Source of the DNA: JACMLX01 sp031374935
Lineage (GTDB): Bacteria > Gemmatimonadota > Gemmatimonadetes > Gemmatimonadales > Gemmatimonadaceae
Assembly: GCA_031374935.1 (NCBI GenBank)
Contig: JANMHB010000152.1
Location: 1 to 64,000, forward strand
Reading direction: 5' to 3'
Length of the DNA stretch: 64,000 nucleotides
Each line of letters begins with the position of its first letter. Position 1 is the stretch's first letter. Made by a program: the position numbers and the translations under genes. A model generated the notes under the pieces. That model worked only from the letters and a program-made list of their open reading frames with translations. It was not told where the DNA came from and searched no databases. Positions 43,941 through 52,548 of the stretch are shown piece after piece.

Positions 43941-44775
43941 TGATCCTCACTGAATCGGTGAGCGAACCTGTACGCGGGTGGTTCGCGCCGATCAACCGCA
44001 CCTCGATGGCGCGCGTCTGCGCGAGTGCACTGTCGGCGAGCCGCCGCCCGGCCGCGTCGACTGCGCGGATGGTGAGCCCTGGTCCGGACGGCGCAGTGGG
44101 AGCCGCGAGCGGCGTGACCAGCGGCTGCGGTGTCGAGAAGCTTCGACTGCCGGCGTCCCAGGTCGCGAGTGACAATGACCACTGGCCATCACCGCCCCGC
44201 ACCATCGACCAGCGTTCGCGCTGGAGCACGCGCACCAGCGCTCCTGGCCTGATGCCGGTGAGTGAAACATCGATGATCAGCCGCTGACCGGCGCGACCCG
44301 GCCAGACGGTCGTGCTGTCGCCACAGCCACCGGCTGCCGCACCGACCGCGCGAACGCCGCGATCGATCCATCGCTGATCGACGTCGCTCCAGATTCTGAG
44401 CGCATCGTCGGTGGTGACACCGCGTGGCAGCACGGTGCCCCACGGGAGCGTGTCATTGGCGGCACTGAGGACGACCGTGTCACGATCAACGGTGCAGAGG
44501 GTCGCCATGCCGATCATGTGCACCAGATCGAGCACGGAGTCCCTCGCGACGCGCAGATCGTTCGCCAACGGGTCCACGTTGCTCGCATGTCGGACCAGCG
44601 TGCGCAGACCGTCACTGAGTGCGCCGCTGCGCAGTTCGGTGGTGGACACGGTCGCCACGGTCCTGATGCTGCGTCGCGCGATGAGCGAACCGACACTGAG
44701 CAACACGAGCACGAGCAGCAGGCTGACGATCATCTCGATCAGGGTCAAACCGTCGCGCGCGGTGGAGGTGCGCAT
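43924..44775 (-). CDS. PilW-like minor pilin
   Basis: 283 residues from the ATG at 44775 (an upstream start adds four residues). The N-terminus DGLTLIEMIVSLLLVLVLLS is a type IV prepilin signal with cleavage after Gly and Glu at +5. The C-terminal domain is long, with Cys residues (ATLCTVDRD, GGCGDS). The start overlaps the PilV-like stop by one base (TGATG). It likely forms the pilus tip priming complex with its neighbours. Confidence 0.78.
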   Translation of the reverse strand: MRTSTARDGLTLIEMIVSLLLVLVLLSVGSLIARRSIRTVATVSTTELRSGALSDGLRTLVRHASNVDPLANDLRVARDSVLDLVHMIGMATLCTVDRDTVVLSAANDTLPWGTVLPRGVTTDDALRIWSDVDQRWIDRGVRAVGAAAGGCGDSTTVWPGRAGQRLIIDVSLTGIRPGALVRVLQRERWSMVRGGDGQWSLSLATWDAGSRSFSTPQPLVTPLAAPTAPSGPGLTIRAVDAAGRRLADSALAQTRAIEVRLIGANHPRTGSLTDSVRINVGAH

Positions 44776-45116
44776 CAGTCGCACCACCCGCCACGCGCGA
44801 GGCGAATCGAGTCACCGCGCACGGAGTGCAGCGTGATCTCGTCCCGATAGGCGAGGCCATCGTGGTCACGGGACACGCCAAGCTGCCACCGCGGCTCGCG
44901 GACGACGCGGGCGATGTTGATGCTGTCGCACGGCAGCGCGTTGAGGTCGGCCAGCCCGCGCTCAGCGCGATGTAATGCCGCCCGCTGCGCACGGGCGGTG
45001 CCAAGCGCGCGCTCCGCCGCGGCGGTGGCAGCCAGCGCCCAGCTGGCGGTTGCAGACAGCAGCACCAGTGCGAGCAGAACTTCGCACAACGAGGTGCCGA
45101 ATCGGGTGGTGGGCAT
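44775..45116 (-). CDS. PilV-like minor pilin
   Basis: 113 residues with prepilin-type leader FGTSLCEVLLALVLLSATA (cleavage after Gly, Glu at +5). The mature part is short and has three Cys-containing positions near PCDSIN and GWCD. It is the first gene of a three-gene minor-pilin operon followed by the PilW-like and PilX-like genes. Confidence 0.75.
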   Translation of the reverse strand: MPTTRFGTSLCEVLLALVLLSATASWALAATAAAERALGTARAQRAALHRAERGLADLNALPCDSINIARVVREPRWQLGVSRDHDGLAYRDEITLHSVRGDSIRLARGGWCD

Positions 45117-45217
45117 CGGGCGCTCCGGTATGGGTGCGCCGACGATGCTGCCTGTGGTTCGTACCGCGGTAACCCGATCCGCGCGCGCCGAAGCGGAAGC
45201 GCGCGCGATCGCCGAAT

Positions 45218-46348
45218 TCAGCCGGCGGTGACGGGCAGCAGGAGATGGATGGCCATGCCACCTTCGCGCGCGCCATCAACCCACACCGTCCCCTTGAAGA
45301 CACCGACGGAGCGCCGCACCGTCGCCAGCGTCACGCCGAACTGATCGCCGGCACGTGGGCAGGCAAAGGGTTCGAAGGCGCGATCGAGATCGGCGCTGGT
45401 CGGCGTGGGCCCTGCATCGGTGATCACGATCGACAGCACCTCCGCCGGCGGCTGTGCGCGCAGCACCCAGGTTCTGAGCGCATCGCCCGCGGCACGTGGC
45501 ACGATCGTGAGGCGTGAATCTCCCGTGCGCCTGACGGGGGTTTCCTCGATGTTCGCCCTGAAGACGCGTGAGACGTGCAGGGTCACGGCACTCTCGGCGG
45601 GCGAGGCGCTGCGGGCCAGCGAGATCATGGCGCACAGATCCGCACGCAGCCGGCCACCGTCAACGAGCACGGCGCAGCGCTCGATATCGAAGATGGTATT
45701 GATCGCCGGTCCGGGCACCGTCGATTCGAGATCCGCCACCAGCCGGCGCAGTTCCGCCACGACGTCGATGGCCTGGGTCGCGGTCGGCACGGCTGCAGTG
45801 ACCTGGCGCAATGCCTCGGACGCCCCGACCAGCGTGCCAAGCGCGTCGGCCACCGCCGACGACGGCGGGGCCAGCGAGAGTGCCGCTCGAAGGCGACTCG
45901 CCGCGCCGTCATAGGCGGCCGACGAATCTGATCCGAGCTGGGCGAGGAAATCGTTGGTGTCCCGCTCCGCCGTGCGGAGTGCTGCCCGCGCCCCGGCATC
46001 GGCGTAGGCGGATGCGAGCGGGATCAACGCGCCATCACCCTGCGCGGTTGGCAGCCCGGCGACACCAATCGTCTGCACCTGTCGCTCAGCGTCCAGCGCG
46101 ACCGCCGCCGCATGCCGACGCAGCCATCGCTCGACCACCCGCGCGAGAATGGCGACCAGTGCCACGGTGGTGAGCGCAAACACTCCTCCGACCGACAGCG
46201 CCAGAAATCGCGGCGGCACCACGCGAGGAAGTACGAAGATCAGTCCCGCGCCAACCAGCAGTGTTGCCGCGATCGGCCATGCAAGCGCATCCTGAAGCGC
46301 TCGCCGTTCCGGCGGAGTTCGGGCGGCGCGGTCGATGCGCGGAGTCAT
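45218..46348 (-). CDS. degenerate histidine-kinase-like membrane protein in the pilin cluster
   Basis: A 376-residue protein with two N-terminal membrane helices (AWPIAATLLVGAGLIFVLP; ALSVGGVFALTTVALVAIL) and a helical region (residues 85-200). Its C-terminal part resembles the end of a HATPase_c domain: IVITDAGPTPTSADLDRAFEPFACPRAGDQFG and GTVWVDGAREGGMAIHLLLPV. It has no phospho-acceptor His box and the N-box Asn is gone (DLCAMISLARSAS); DxGxG is reduced to DAGPTP. It is most likely a pseudokinase. Start ATG 46348; GTG 46360 is possible. It sits between the minor and tandem pilin genes. Confidence 0.68.
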   Translation of the reverse strand: MTPRIDRAARTPPERRALQDALAWPIAATLLVGAGLIFVLPRVVPPRFLALSVGGVFALTTVALVAILARVVERWLRRHAAAVALDAERQVQTIGVAGLPTAQGDGALIPLASAYADAGARAALRTAERDTNDFLAQLGSDSSAAYDGAASRLRAALSLAPPSSAVADALGTLVGASEALRQVTAAVPTATQAIDVVAELRRLVADLESTVPGPAINTIFDIERCAVLVDGGRLRADLCAMISLARSASPAESAVTLHVSRVFRANIEETPVRRTGDSRLTIVPRAAGDALRTWVLRAQPPAEVLSIVITDAGPTPTSADLDRAFEPFACPRAGDQFGVTLATVRRSVGVFKGTVWVDGAREGGMAIHLLLPVTAG

Positions 46349-46506
46349 GGGAGGAGTCACGCGCGGAAACGTGTTCGGCCCGGCGCGCGGCGCAAGTCGT
46401 GCGACGGATTTCGACGTGCCGAGTCGCCTGGCGTGACCCCGATGTGGAGGTCGATCACCCGTTCGCCGGCGTACCGCCAACGTGGAGACCTGGCGCGACG
46501 ACGTGC

Positions 46507-46962
46507 CTACCAGCAGGCAGCGGTACCGTCGGGAACACTCGACGGCATCCCGGACGGCCTCGGTGCGGTGCCAACAAACACACCGCAGGATTGCCCACCC
46601 GGGATACTGATGGCCGCGTTCCACCCAGACGTTCCCGGCGGAGTGCCCGCGACCGTGATCACCAGCGAGGCATTCCCCGGACTCGGCGCGAAGCGAAGTG
46701 CCGCCGAGTCGGCGAGGGCGGCGTACCTCGCGTTGGCGGCATAGAACTGCTCCTGCTGGGTGGCGAGGTTGTGGATGTCGGCCAGCCCTGCGGTGCGCGA
46801 GGCGCGCTGTTTGGTGTTGGCGTACTTTGGCAGCGCAAGCGCCGCCAGAATGCCGATCACGACAATCACGATCAGCAGTTCGATGAGGGTGAAACCTCGA
46901 CGCGCCGTGCCGACGGCGGACCGATCCGGCCAATGCTGACGTGCAGCGACGTGGGATGACAT
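46507..46962 (-). CDS. type IV pilin paralogue 1
   Basis: 151 residues. The leader ends RRG, followed by FTLIELLIVIVVIGILAAL with Glu at +5, a prepilin peptidase site. The mature protein has NTKQRASRTAGLADIHNLATQQEQFY and a Cys pair (GGQSCGVFVG and the final AACW), likely a disulfide. The ATG at 46962 (MSSHVAARQHW) gives a 21-residue leader; longer starts are not pilin-like. It is one of four tandem paralogues and the most divergent. Confidence 0.87.
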   Translation of the reverse strand: MSSHVAARQHWPDRSAVGTARRGFTLIELLIVIVVIGILAALALPKYANTKQRASRTAGLADIHNLATQQEQFYAANARYAALADSAALRFAPSPGNASLVITVAGTPPGTSGWNAAISIPGGQSCGVFVGTAPRPSGMPSSVPDGTAACW

Positions 46963-47098
46963 GGATGCTGGGATTCGCGGAAGCTGTCGCATCACCGCGT
47001 GCGGCAGGCAGACAGGCGACGGTCGACGCCGAAAAGCGTCACGGTCCGGCCAGGGGAGTGGACGGACCATGCTCGACGTCAGGCCTGCCGTGGGGCGG

Positions 47099-47506
47099 TT
47101 ACCAGCAGACCGGCACACCCGTGGGCGTTGAAGCCGGCATACCCGCTGGCGCGGCTGCGCTTCCATGATAGATGCCGCAGGCCTCGCCTGCCGGAATCGT
47201 GATCCGCGCGCTCCATCCGGTGGCAGTGGCGACCATCGTCAGCGCCGTGTTTCCCTGGGACGGCGTGAAGTTCATCCTGCCAGGAGCACTGCCGGTGTCG
47301 GCGATCGCGGCGTAGCGGTTGCTGTCGGCGTAAAAGCCTTCCTGCGAGGTTGCGAGGTTGCGCATGTCGGCAATGCCGGCCGACCGACTCGCACGCTGCT
47401 TCGTGTTCGAGAACTTCGGGATTGCAACTGCAGCGAGGATCCCGATGATCACGACGACGATCAGGAGTTCGATCAGGGTGAAGCCCTTCTTGAGAGTGCG
47501 CTGCAT
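47099..47506 (-). CDS. type IV pilin paralogue 2
   Basis: 135 residues, with leader MQRTLKKG then FTLIELLIVVVIIGILAAV and Glu at +5. The mature part reads AIPKFSNTKQRASRSAGIA and NLATSQEGFYADSNRYAAI, with a C-terminal disulfide-type pair (GEACGIYHG and PVCW). It is nearly the same length and pattern as paralogue 3. A sigma-54 promoter match lies upstream at 47587-47601, so PilR control is likely. Short class IVa-like pilins of this type act as major subunits. Confidence 0.93.
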   Translation of the reverse strand: MQRTLKKGFTLIELLIVVVIIGILAAVAIPKFSNTKQRASRSAGIADMRNLATSQEGFYADSNRYAAIADTGSAPGRMNFTPSQGNTALTMVATATGWSARITIPAGEACGIYHGSAAAPAGMPASTPTGVPVCW

Positions 47507-47586
47507 GGGAGGAGTCGGTTCGGGTCAACATGCTGGTGTTCGGCGCCCTTTGCGCGAACAGCGTGCTTGCGTCGGTCTCTCTCAAG

Positions 47587-47601
47587 GCAAGCTGGCAGCC
47601 A
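47587..47601 (-). promoter_or_regulatory. sigma-54 promoter of pilin paralogue 2
   Basis: TGGCTGCCAGCTTGC on the minus strand has GG and GC separated by exactly 10 bases, and the TTGC of the -12 element. Transcription would start near 47576, about 70 bases before the ATG. pilS-pilR, encoding a sigma-54 activator pair, lie 2-5 kb away. Confidence 0.68.
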
Positions 47602-48020
47602 CAACCATTACCTCCTCCTAACATCATGAAGCACAACACTTTACCGCTGAGCAGCCGCTGGCGGCAACGTGACGAAAGCGTTGCATCTTACGACAGGTAC
47701 GGCATTTCGCGGGGCTCCGTCGCGCCGCGGGAGCACCTCGCAGCACATTGATGCAACTCGTGGCATTGGCTCGACTTGAGTCATTTCCGGCGCATGCCGG
47801 TGCGTGGATCCGGCGGACGTGGTGAGACGAGCGATAGTATCAACTGGCGACGGCAATTGGCGCGGCACAATTCCATTCACTGCCCGTGTCGTACTCGGAA
47901 GCGCCGGCGATCTGTGTCTCATCGAGAGCGGTTGCCCTCGTGACAGCGCACAGCATGAATTCGCACCCCGCGAATCCGACTGATACGGGGGCGTCGGCCG
48001 ACGTGGCGCCGCAAACGCGA

Positions 48021-48052
48021 CTGGCCCAGCGTGCCGAAGCACGCCGGGCCAG
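48021..48052 (-). terminator. terminator of pilin paralogue 3
   Basis: CTGGCCC-A-GCGTGC pairs with GCACGC-C-GGGCCAG, a 13-bp stem with one mismatch and a UUCG loop in the minus-strand RNA. It lies 35 bases past the pilin stop, with a short TTT further on. Confidence 0.72.
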
Positions 48053-48086
48053 AGGTCAGCCGACCGAAGTCAGCTGAGAGTTGCCA

Positions 48087-48494
48087 TTACCAGCAGACCG
48101 GCACGCCGTCCGGGTTCGTGGCCGGCATGCCCGCCGGGCGCGCCGCCGTGCCACTGAAGATACCGCAGGCCTGGCCGCCAGGAATCGTCACCAGCCCGCT
48201 CCAGCCCGTCGCCGTGGCAACCAGCGTCAGTCCCGTGTTGCCATTCGACGGCGTGAAGTTCATCCGGCCCGGGCCAGTGCCCGTGTCGCCAATCGCGGCA
48301 TAGCGGCTACTGTCGGCGAAGAAACCTTCCTGGGCCGTCGCCAGGTTGCGCATGTCGGCGATACCAGCCGAGCGCGAGGCGCGCTGCTTGGTGTTCGAGA
48401 ACTTCGGGATTGCGACCGCGGCCAGGATGCCGATGATCACGACGACGATCAGGAGTTCGATCAGGGTGAAACCCTTCTTCATGCTGCTTCGCAT
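48087..48494 (-). CDS. type IV pilin paralogue 3
   Basis: 135 residues; leader MRSSMKKG, then FTLIELLIVVVIIGILAAV with Glu at +5. The N-terminal 60 residues are almost the same as in paralogue 2 (both have KFSNTKQRASRSAGIADM). The C-terminal half differs at many positions but keeps the Cys pair (GQACGIFSG, PVCW). It has its own sigma-54 promoter (48564-48578) and terminator, so it can be expressed as a single unit. Confidence 0.93.
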   Translation of the reverse strand: MRSSMKKGFTLIELLIVVVIIGILAAVAIPKFSNTKQRASRSAGIADMRNLATAQEGFFADSSRYAAIGDTGTGPGRMNFTPSNGNTGLTLVATATGWSGLVTIPGGQACGIFSGTAARPAGMPATNPDGVPVCW

Positions 48495-48563
48495 TGGTAC
48501 AACTCCATAGTGGGAGACCGGTCACCGCCTGGCCCGCTGCCAATCGGCTCGATCTCCTCTATG

Positions 48564-48578
48564 GCAAGGCTACTGCCG
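48564..48578 (-). promoter_or_regulatory. sigma-54 promoter of pilin paralogue 3
   Basis: CGGCAGTAGCCTTGC on the minus strand has the invariant GG and GC 10 bases apart and a good TTGC. Transcription would start near 48553, about 60 bases before the ATG at 48494. Confidence 0.62.
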
Positions 48579-48725
48579 CTGCATTCGCAAACTGCAAACT
48601 GTTTTGTGGCAATGACTTACGGGAGATACACCTAGGCAGGCTCTGCCATTGACCACTGCTTTTCGCCACTGGCATGGCGTTCTGCAACCCCCTGGATCCG
48701 GCGCGGTCGGACTGGCGCCGGGCGT

Positions 48726-49154
48726 TTACGGCCAGCAGACCGGCACGCCATCCGGGGTCGCCGCGGGCATGCCGCCCGGCGCCGGAGCGGCGCCGACGAA
48801 GATGCCGCACGAGCTGCCCCCCGGAACCGCCACGACGGCATTCCACCCCGCGGCGCCGGGAGGCGCACCGGCGAGTGCGATGCCCAGCCCGGTATTGCCG
48901 CGACTGAGCGAGAAGCGCATCACCGCGGTGTCGGCCAGTCCGCCATACCGGTCGCTGTCGGCATAGAAGCCCTCCTGGGCCGTGGCCAGGTTGCGCAGGT
49001 CGGCGATACCGGCGGAGCGATTTGCCCGACGCTTGGTGTTGTTGAACTTCGGGATGGCGATCGCCGCCAGAATCCCGATGATGACGACGACGATGAGCAG
49101 TTCGATCAATGTGAACCCGCGGTGCGATCGTGATTGGCGACGTGGCGTGTGCAT
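48726..49154 (-). CDS. type IV pilin paralogue 4
   Basis: 142 residues; leader MHTPRRQSRSHRG, then FTLIELLIVVVIIGILAAI with Glu at +5. KFNNTKRRANRSAGIADLRN shows the same family with Arg-rich changes. The Cys pair is kept (GSSCGIFVG, PVCWP). The ATG at 49154 gives a short basic leader; an extension upstream is not pilin-like. No sigma-54 match with correct spacing was found upstream, unlike paralogues 2 and 3. pilR ends 270 bases upstream. Confidence 0.9.
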   Translation of the reverse strand: MHTPRRQSRSHRGFTLIELLIVVVIIGILAAIAIPKFNNTKRRANRSAGIADLRNLATAQEGFYADSDRYGGLADTAVMRFSLSRGNTGLGIALAGAPPGAAGWNAVVAVPGGSSCGIFVGAAPAPGGMPAATPDGVPVCWP

Positions 49155-49367
49155 GGCGTCCTCTGGATCGGGTGACTGACGCCGTTGCGGAATGCTGGCG
49201 CCCGCACACAGAGTCACACCGCCGTCATCGACCCACATAACCAGAGACCCGCGCGTATCATCGCACTCGTGCACTGCGTCGTGCCGCGCGGGTTGTCAGA
49301 GCGGCGACGGATGTGGGGGTTCGCGCGGCGCGCGAGGGGCCGGGCATTCCCACCGGCGCAACGCAAA

Positions 49368-49395
49368 CGTCCGTGCACGCGAGGCGGCACGGACG
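49368..49395 (-). terminator. terminator of the pilS-pilR operon
   Basis: CGTCCGTGC pairs perfectly with GCACGGACG around a 10-base loop. On the minus strand TTTGCGTT follows. It lies 29 bases past the pilR stop. Confidence 0.72.
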
Positions 49396-49423
49396 GCGGC
49401 GATCAGTACACCCAGGGTGATCG

Positions 49424-50800
49424 TCAGGCGTCAGTCTCGTAGCGCGCCAGTTTGCGATACAGGGTGCTGGCGTCGATGCCCAGCGTCGACGCGGCGCGGC
49501 TCTTGTTGCCGCCCTCGCTCTGCAGTACCCACATGATGTAGGCGCGCTCGATCGCATCGAGCGTGGGGTTCACGATCGTCCGCTCGGCCACCAGCGGTTC
49601 CACGCGACGCGCCGTGACACGCTCCGGCAATGCATCGACGTCGATGGCGTCGCCGGTGGTGAGGATCACCGCCCGCTCCATCGCGTTCTCGAGCTCGCGG
49701 ACATTGCCGGGCCAGTCGTAGGCCTGCATCGCATCCAATGCATCGCTGGTGAGTGTCAGCGGATGTTCGTGCCGCGTGCCACCGACCCGTGCCAGGAACT
49801 TCGTCGCCAGCACGCCGATGTCATCGCGACGATCACGCAGTGGCGGCAGGTGAATCGCGATCACGTTCAGGCGATAGAACAGGTCGCCGCGAAAGCTGCC
49901 GCGCTTGATCTCGTCTTCCAGGTCGCGATTGGTGGCGGCGATCATGCGCACATCGATCGGCTGCGATTCGGTGCCGCCAACCGGAATCACTTCGCGCTGC
50001 TGCAAGACACGGAGCAGCTTCACCTGGGTTGCCGGCGTCGTCTCGCCGATTTCGTCGAGGAAGAACGTCCCCTTGTTGGCGGCGGTGAACAAGCCGGCGC
50101 GGTCCTTCACGGCGCCGGTGAAGGATCCCTTCACGTGTCCGAAGAGTTCACTCTCCAGCAGCGATTCCGGCAGGGCACCGCAGTTGATCGAGAGGAAGCT
50201 GTTGTCGGATCGTGGCGAGAGATCGTGCAGGTAGCGCGCGATGACTTCCTTGCCGGTGCCCGACTCGCCGGTGATCAGCACCGTCGAATCGGTCGGCGCG
50301 ACCGTTTCCACCATCTCCAGCACTTTCAGCCAGGAGCGACTGTTCCCCGTCGGCTTGGCGCCTGGACTGCTGCGATCGCGACGCTGGATCTCCTGCTTCA
50401 GCGTGACGTTTTCGATCTTCAGCTGCCGATGCTCGGCCGCACGCCGAAGAATCGCAACCAGTTCGTCGTTGCGGAACGGTTTCTGGATGTAGTAGTACGC
50501 GCCTTCATTCACGGCCTGAATGGCGCTTTGCATCGAGGCCTGCGCCGTCATCAGCACCACCGGCAACTGCGGATCGCGGGCCTTCACCGCCGCCAGCACC
50601 TCGATGCCGGACACCGTCGGCATCCGGATGTCACTGAGCACGATGTCGGGGTTCGACGTCTCGAGTGCGTCCAGCCCCGCCTTGCCGCCAAGGGCGGTGA
50701 TCGGTGTGAATCCTTCGTTCTTGAGCAGGATTCGCAGCGTCTCGAGTATGCCAGCCTCGTCGTCGATGACGAGGACCGTTGGCGACGTTCGCTGGGTCAC
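49424..50800 (-). CDS. pilR: sigma-54 response regulator PilR
   Basis: A 458-residue NtrC-type activator. The receiver is canonical: VLVIDDEAG, phospho-acceptor in PDIVLSDIRMP, Lys in YYIQKPF. The AAA domain has Walker A TGESGTGKE, GSFTGA in place of the usual GAFTGA, and Walker B FFLDEIGE. The C-terminal Fis-type HTH is KSRAASTLGIDASTLYRKL. It pairs with pilS (4-base overlap) and is upstream of pilin genes with sigma-54 promoters. Confidence 0.92.
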   Translation of the reverse strand: MTQRTSPTVLVIDDEAGILETLRILLKNEGFTPITALGGKAGLDALETSNPDIVLSDIRMPTVSGIEVLAAVKARDPQLPVVLMTAQASMQSAIQAVNEGAYYYIQKPFRNDELVAILRRAAEHRQLKIENVTLKQEIQRRDRSSPGAKPTGNSRSWLKVLEMVETVAPTDSTVLITGESGTGKEVIARYLHDLSPRSDNSFLSINCGALPESLLESELFGHVKGSFTGAVKDRAGLFTAANKGTFFLDEIGETTPATQVKLLRVLQQREVIPVGGTESQPIDVRMIAATNRDLEDEIKRGSFRGDLFYRLNVIAIHLPPLRDRRDDIGVLATKFLARVGGTRHEHPLTLTSDALDAMQAYDWPGNVRELENAMERAVILTTGDAIDVDALPERVTARRVEPLVAERTIVNPTLDAIERAYIMWVLQSEGGNKSRAASTLGIDASTLYRKLARYETDA

Positions 50801-52500
50801 GCAGGAACTCCGTTCTCTGACTGTGTGCGGGGCAGGATGATCGTGAAGCGGGTACCACTGCCCGGGGACGAATCAACCATCACGACGCCACGGTGCGCAT
50901 CGATGGCGCGGTGCACGACCGGAAGGCCCAGTCCGCTTCCGCGCGGCTTCGTCGTAAAGAACGGCGTGAAGATCCGGTCACGGACGTCCGCCGGCATGCC
51001 CGGCCCGTTGTCCTCGATCACCAGCCGCACCGCGCCGACCTCTGGCAGCACCCCACCGGGCATCATCTCCGGTGTCGCTGCACGGACCGTGATCCGGACC
51101 TCTCCTCCGCTGTCGCCCAGCGCCTGCGCGGCATTCAACACCAGATTGAAGACCGCCCGGTGCAACAGGTCGGCATCGCCATCGACATGCTGGACGACCG
51201 GATCGGCGTCAAACGTGAGCGTGGTCGCGTCACTCCGGTCGGGGTGGGCGCCAACGAGGTTCACGGAGTCGCGCACCAGTCCGGCAAAGTCCAACCGGGC
51301 CACCCGCGTCACCCGAACGCGTGCGAAATCGAGAAACTCCGTCAGCAATCGGGCGAGGCGGTCGCTCTCTCGCACCACCAGCCGCGTCAGCGAGCCGGTG
51401 TCCTCGTCCGCCGACGGCATGCGCCCGAGTTGCTCCACCGCACTGCGGATCGATGCCAGGGGGTTCTTGATCTCGTGCGCGAGACTGGCCGCCAGCTCGG
51501 AGATCGCTTCCAGCTGCCCCGCCCGAACGTGCAGGTCCTCGAGACGCTTCTGGTCCGAGATATCGGAGAAGATCGCCGTGGCGCTGCCCGCGTCCTGCGG
51601 TTCTTCGCTGCGGAGATAGGTCACCGTGATCCCGAGCTGCAGCTCGCGCTCGTCGAGCCGTACCAGCGCCTCGGCACGGGACGTTCGGGTCCGCGTCCGG
51701 ATCGCGCGCTCGAGTGCGAGCAGCAACCCGGGCGCGGAACGGTCGAGTTCGGCGCGCACGGGGTGGCCGACCAGCGGCGCCAGATCCACGCCGAGCAGGG
51801 CGCTCGCCGCCTGATTGGCGTACTGCAGCACACCCGCGGCGTCGAGCGTCAGCACGCCGCTGCGGATGTTGTCGAGCACATCCGAGGCCTGGAGCCGTTC
51901 GCGGCGAAGCGTTTCGGCCAGCAGCTCCGAGCCGGAGCCGACCTCGCGCAGTCGGGCGCTCACATACCCGGTCCCGACGGCCACGGTGGCGAAGTTACCC
52001 ATCTGCAGCCAGGCGGTCGAGTCGAGCACGAAGTCGCGGGTGACCACGATATCGGTGAAGTAGAATGCACAGACCAGGAGCGCGGCGATCAGGCCACCGC
52101 TGCGGGGAATCAGCAGCGCCGAATACGCGATCACCAGGATATAGAGCGCGGCAAACTGCGATTCGCTGCCGTTTGTCACGTGGACCAGCGCCGTGATGAG
52201 CGCGATATCGGTGACCGCCTGCCAGAGCAGGAATCCGCGACTCGCGGGAGCGCGGTACATTTCAACCGCAATGAGCGACACTCCCGTGACAGCGAATGCC
52301 ATGATGGCTGCGGCCTGGACCAGCCGGACCGCGGTGACCGTCTGGCCCACGGCGAGCTGTGGCAGGACGACGATCAGCGCCACCGCCAGCACGGTGCGCA
52401 CGGCGTACACCCACAACAGCGCACGGCGCGGATCGAGGATGGCGCGTAAGCGCGCGATGGGCGTCAGCGCCTGTGCCGTGGAGCGGTGTGGTTTCGCCAT
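50797..52500 (-). CDS. pilS: sensor histidine kinase PilS
   Basis: A 567-residue kinase with about six membrane helices (residues 28-180), a PAS domain (SDVLDNIRSGVLTLDAAGVLQYANQAASALLG), HisKA with phospho-acceptor His in SLAHEIKNPLASIRSAVEQL, and a HATPase (N-box FNLVLNAAQAL, G1 EDNGPGMP, G2 GSGLGLPVVHR). PilS in other bacteria senses pilin in the membrane. ATG 52500 (MAKPHRST) is chosen over a far-upstream start that runs antisense into the neighbouring gene. It precedes pilR and overlaps it by 4 bases. Confidence 0.92.
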   Translation of the reverse strand: MAKPHRSTAQALTPIARLRAILDPRRALLWVYAVRTVLAVALIVVLPQLAVGQTVTAVRLVQAAAIMAFAVTGVSLIAVEMYRAPASRGFLLWQAVTDIALITALVHVTNGSESQFAALYILVIAYSALLIPRSGGLIAALLVCAFYFTDIVVTRDFVLDSTAWLQMGNFATVAVGTGYVSARLREVGSGSELLAETLRRERLQASDVLDNIRSGVLTLDAAGVLQYANQAASALLGVDLAPLVGHPVRAELDRSAPGLLLALERAIRTRTRTSRAEALVRLDERELQLGITVTYLRSEEPQDAGSATAIFSDISDQKRLEDLHVRAGQLEAISELAASLAHEIKNPLASIRSAVEQLGRMPSADEDTGSLTRLVVRESDRLARLLTEFLDFARVRVTRVARLDFAGLVRDSVNLVGAHPDRSDATTLTFDADPVVQHVDGDADLLHRAVFNLVLNAAQALGDSGGEVRITVRAATPEMMPGGVLPEVGAVRLVIEDNGPGMPADVRDRIFTPFFTTKPRGSGLGLPVVHRAIDAHRGVVMVDSSPGSGTRFTIILPRTQSENGVPA

Positions 52501-52548
52501 GAGTGCGGACAATGTGACACCGGCATCACCGGCGCGGGGAGTGGCATC

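Larger units (their letters stand above)
47507..48086. other. 580-base intergenic region between pilin paralogues 2 and 3
   Basis: It contains the sigma-54 promoter (47587-47601) for the left pilin and the terminator (48021-48052) of the right one. The middle (about 47640-48000) shows no gene with a plausible start and ribosome site, and no repeat was seen there. Confidence 0.5.

Noticed and set aside
46349..46933. N-terminal extension of the pseudokinase-like gene
   Set aside because: The first 190 residues are the pilin 1 region read in another frame; the real start is near 46348.
49155..49423. Sigma-54 promoter for pilin paralogue 4
   Set aside because: GG and GC pairs are present but never with the required 10-base spacing.
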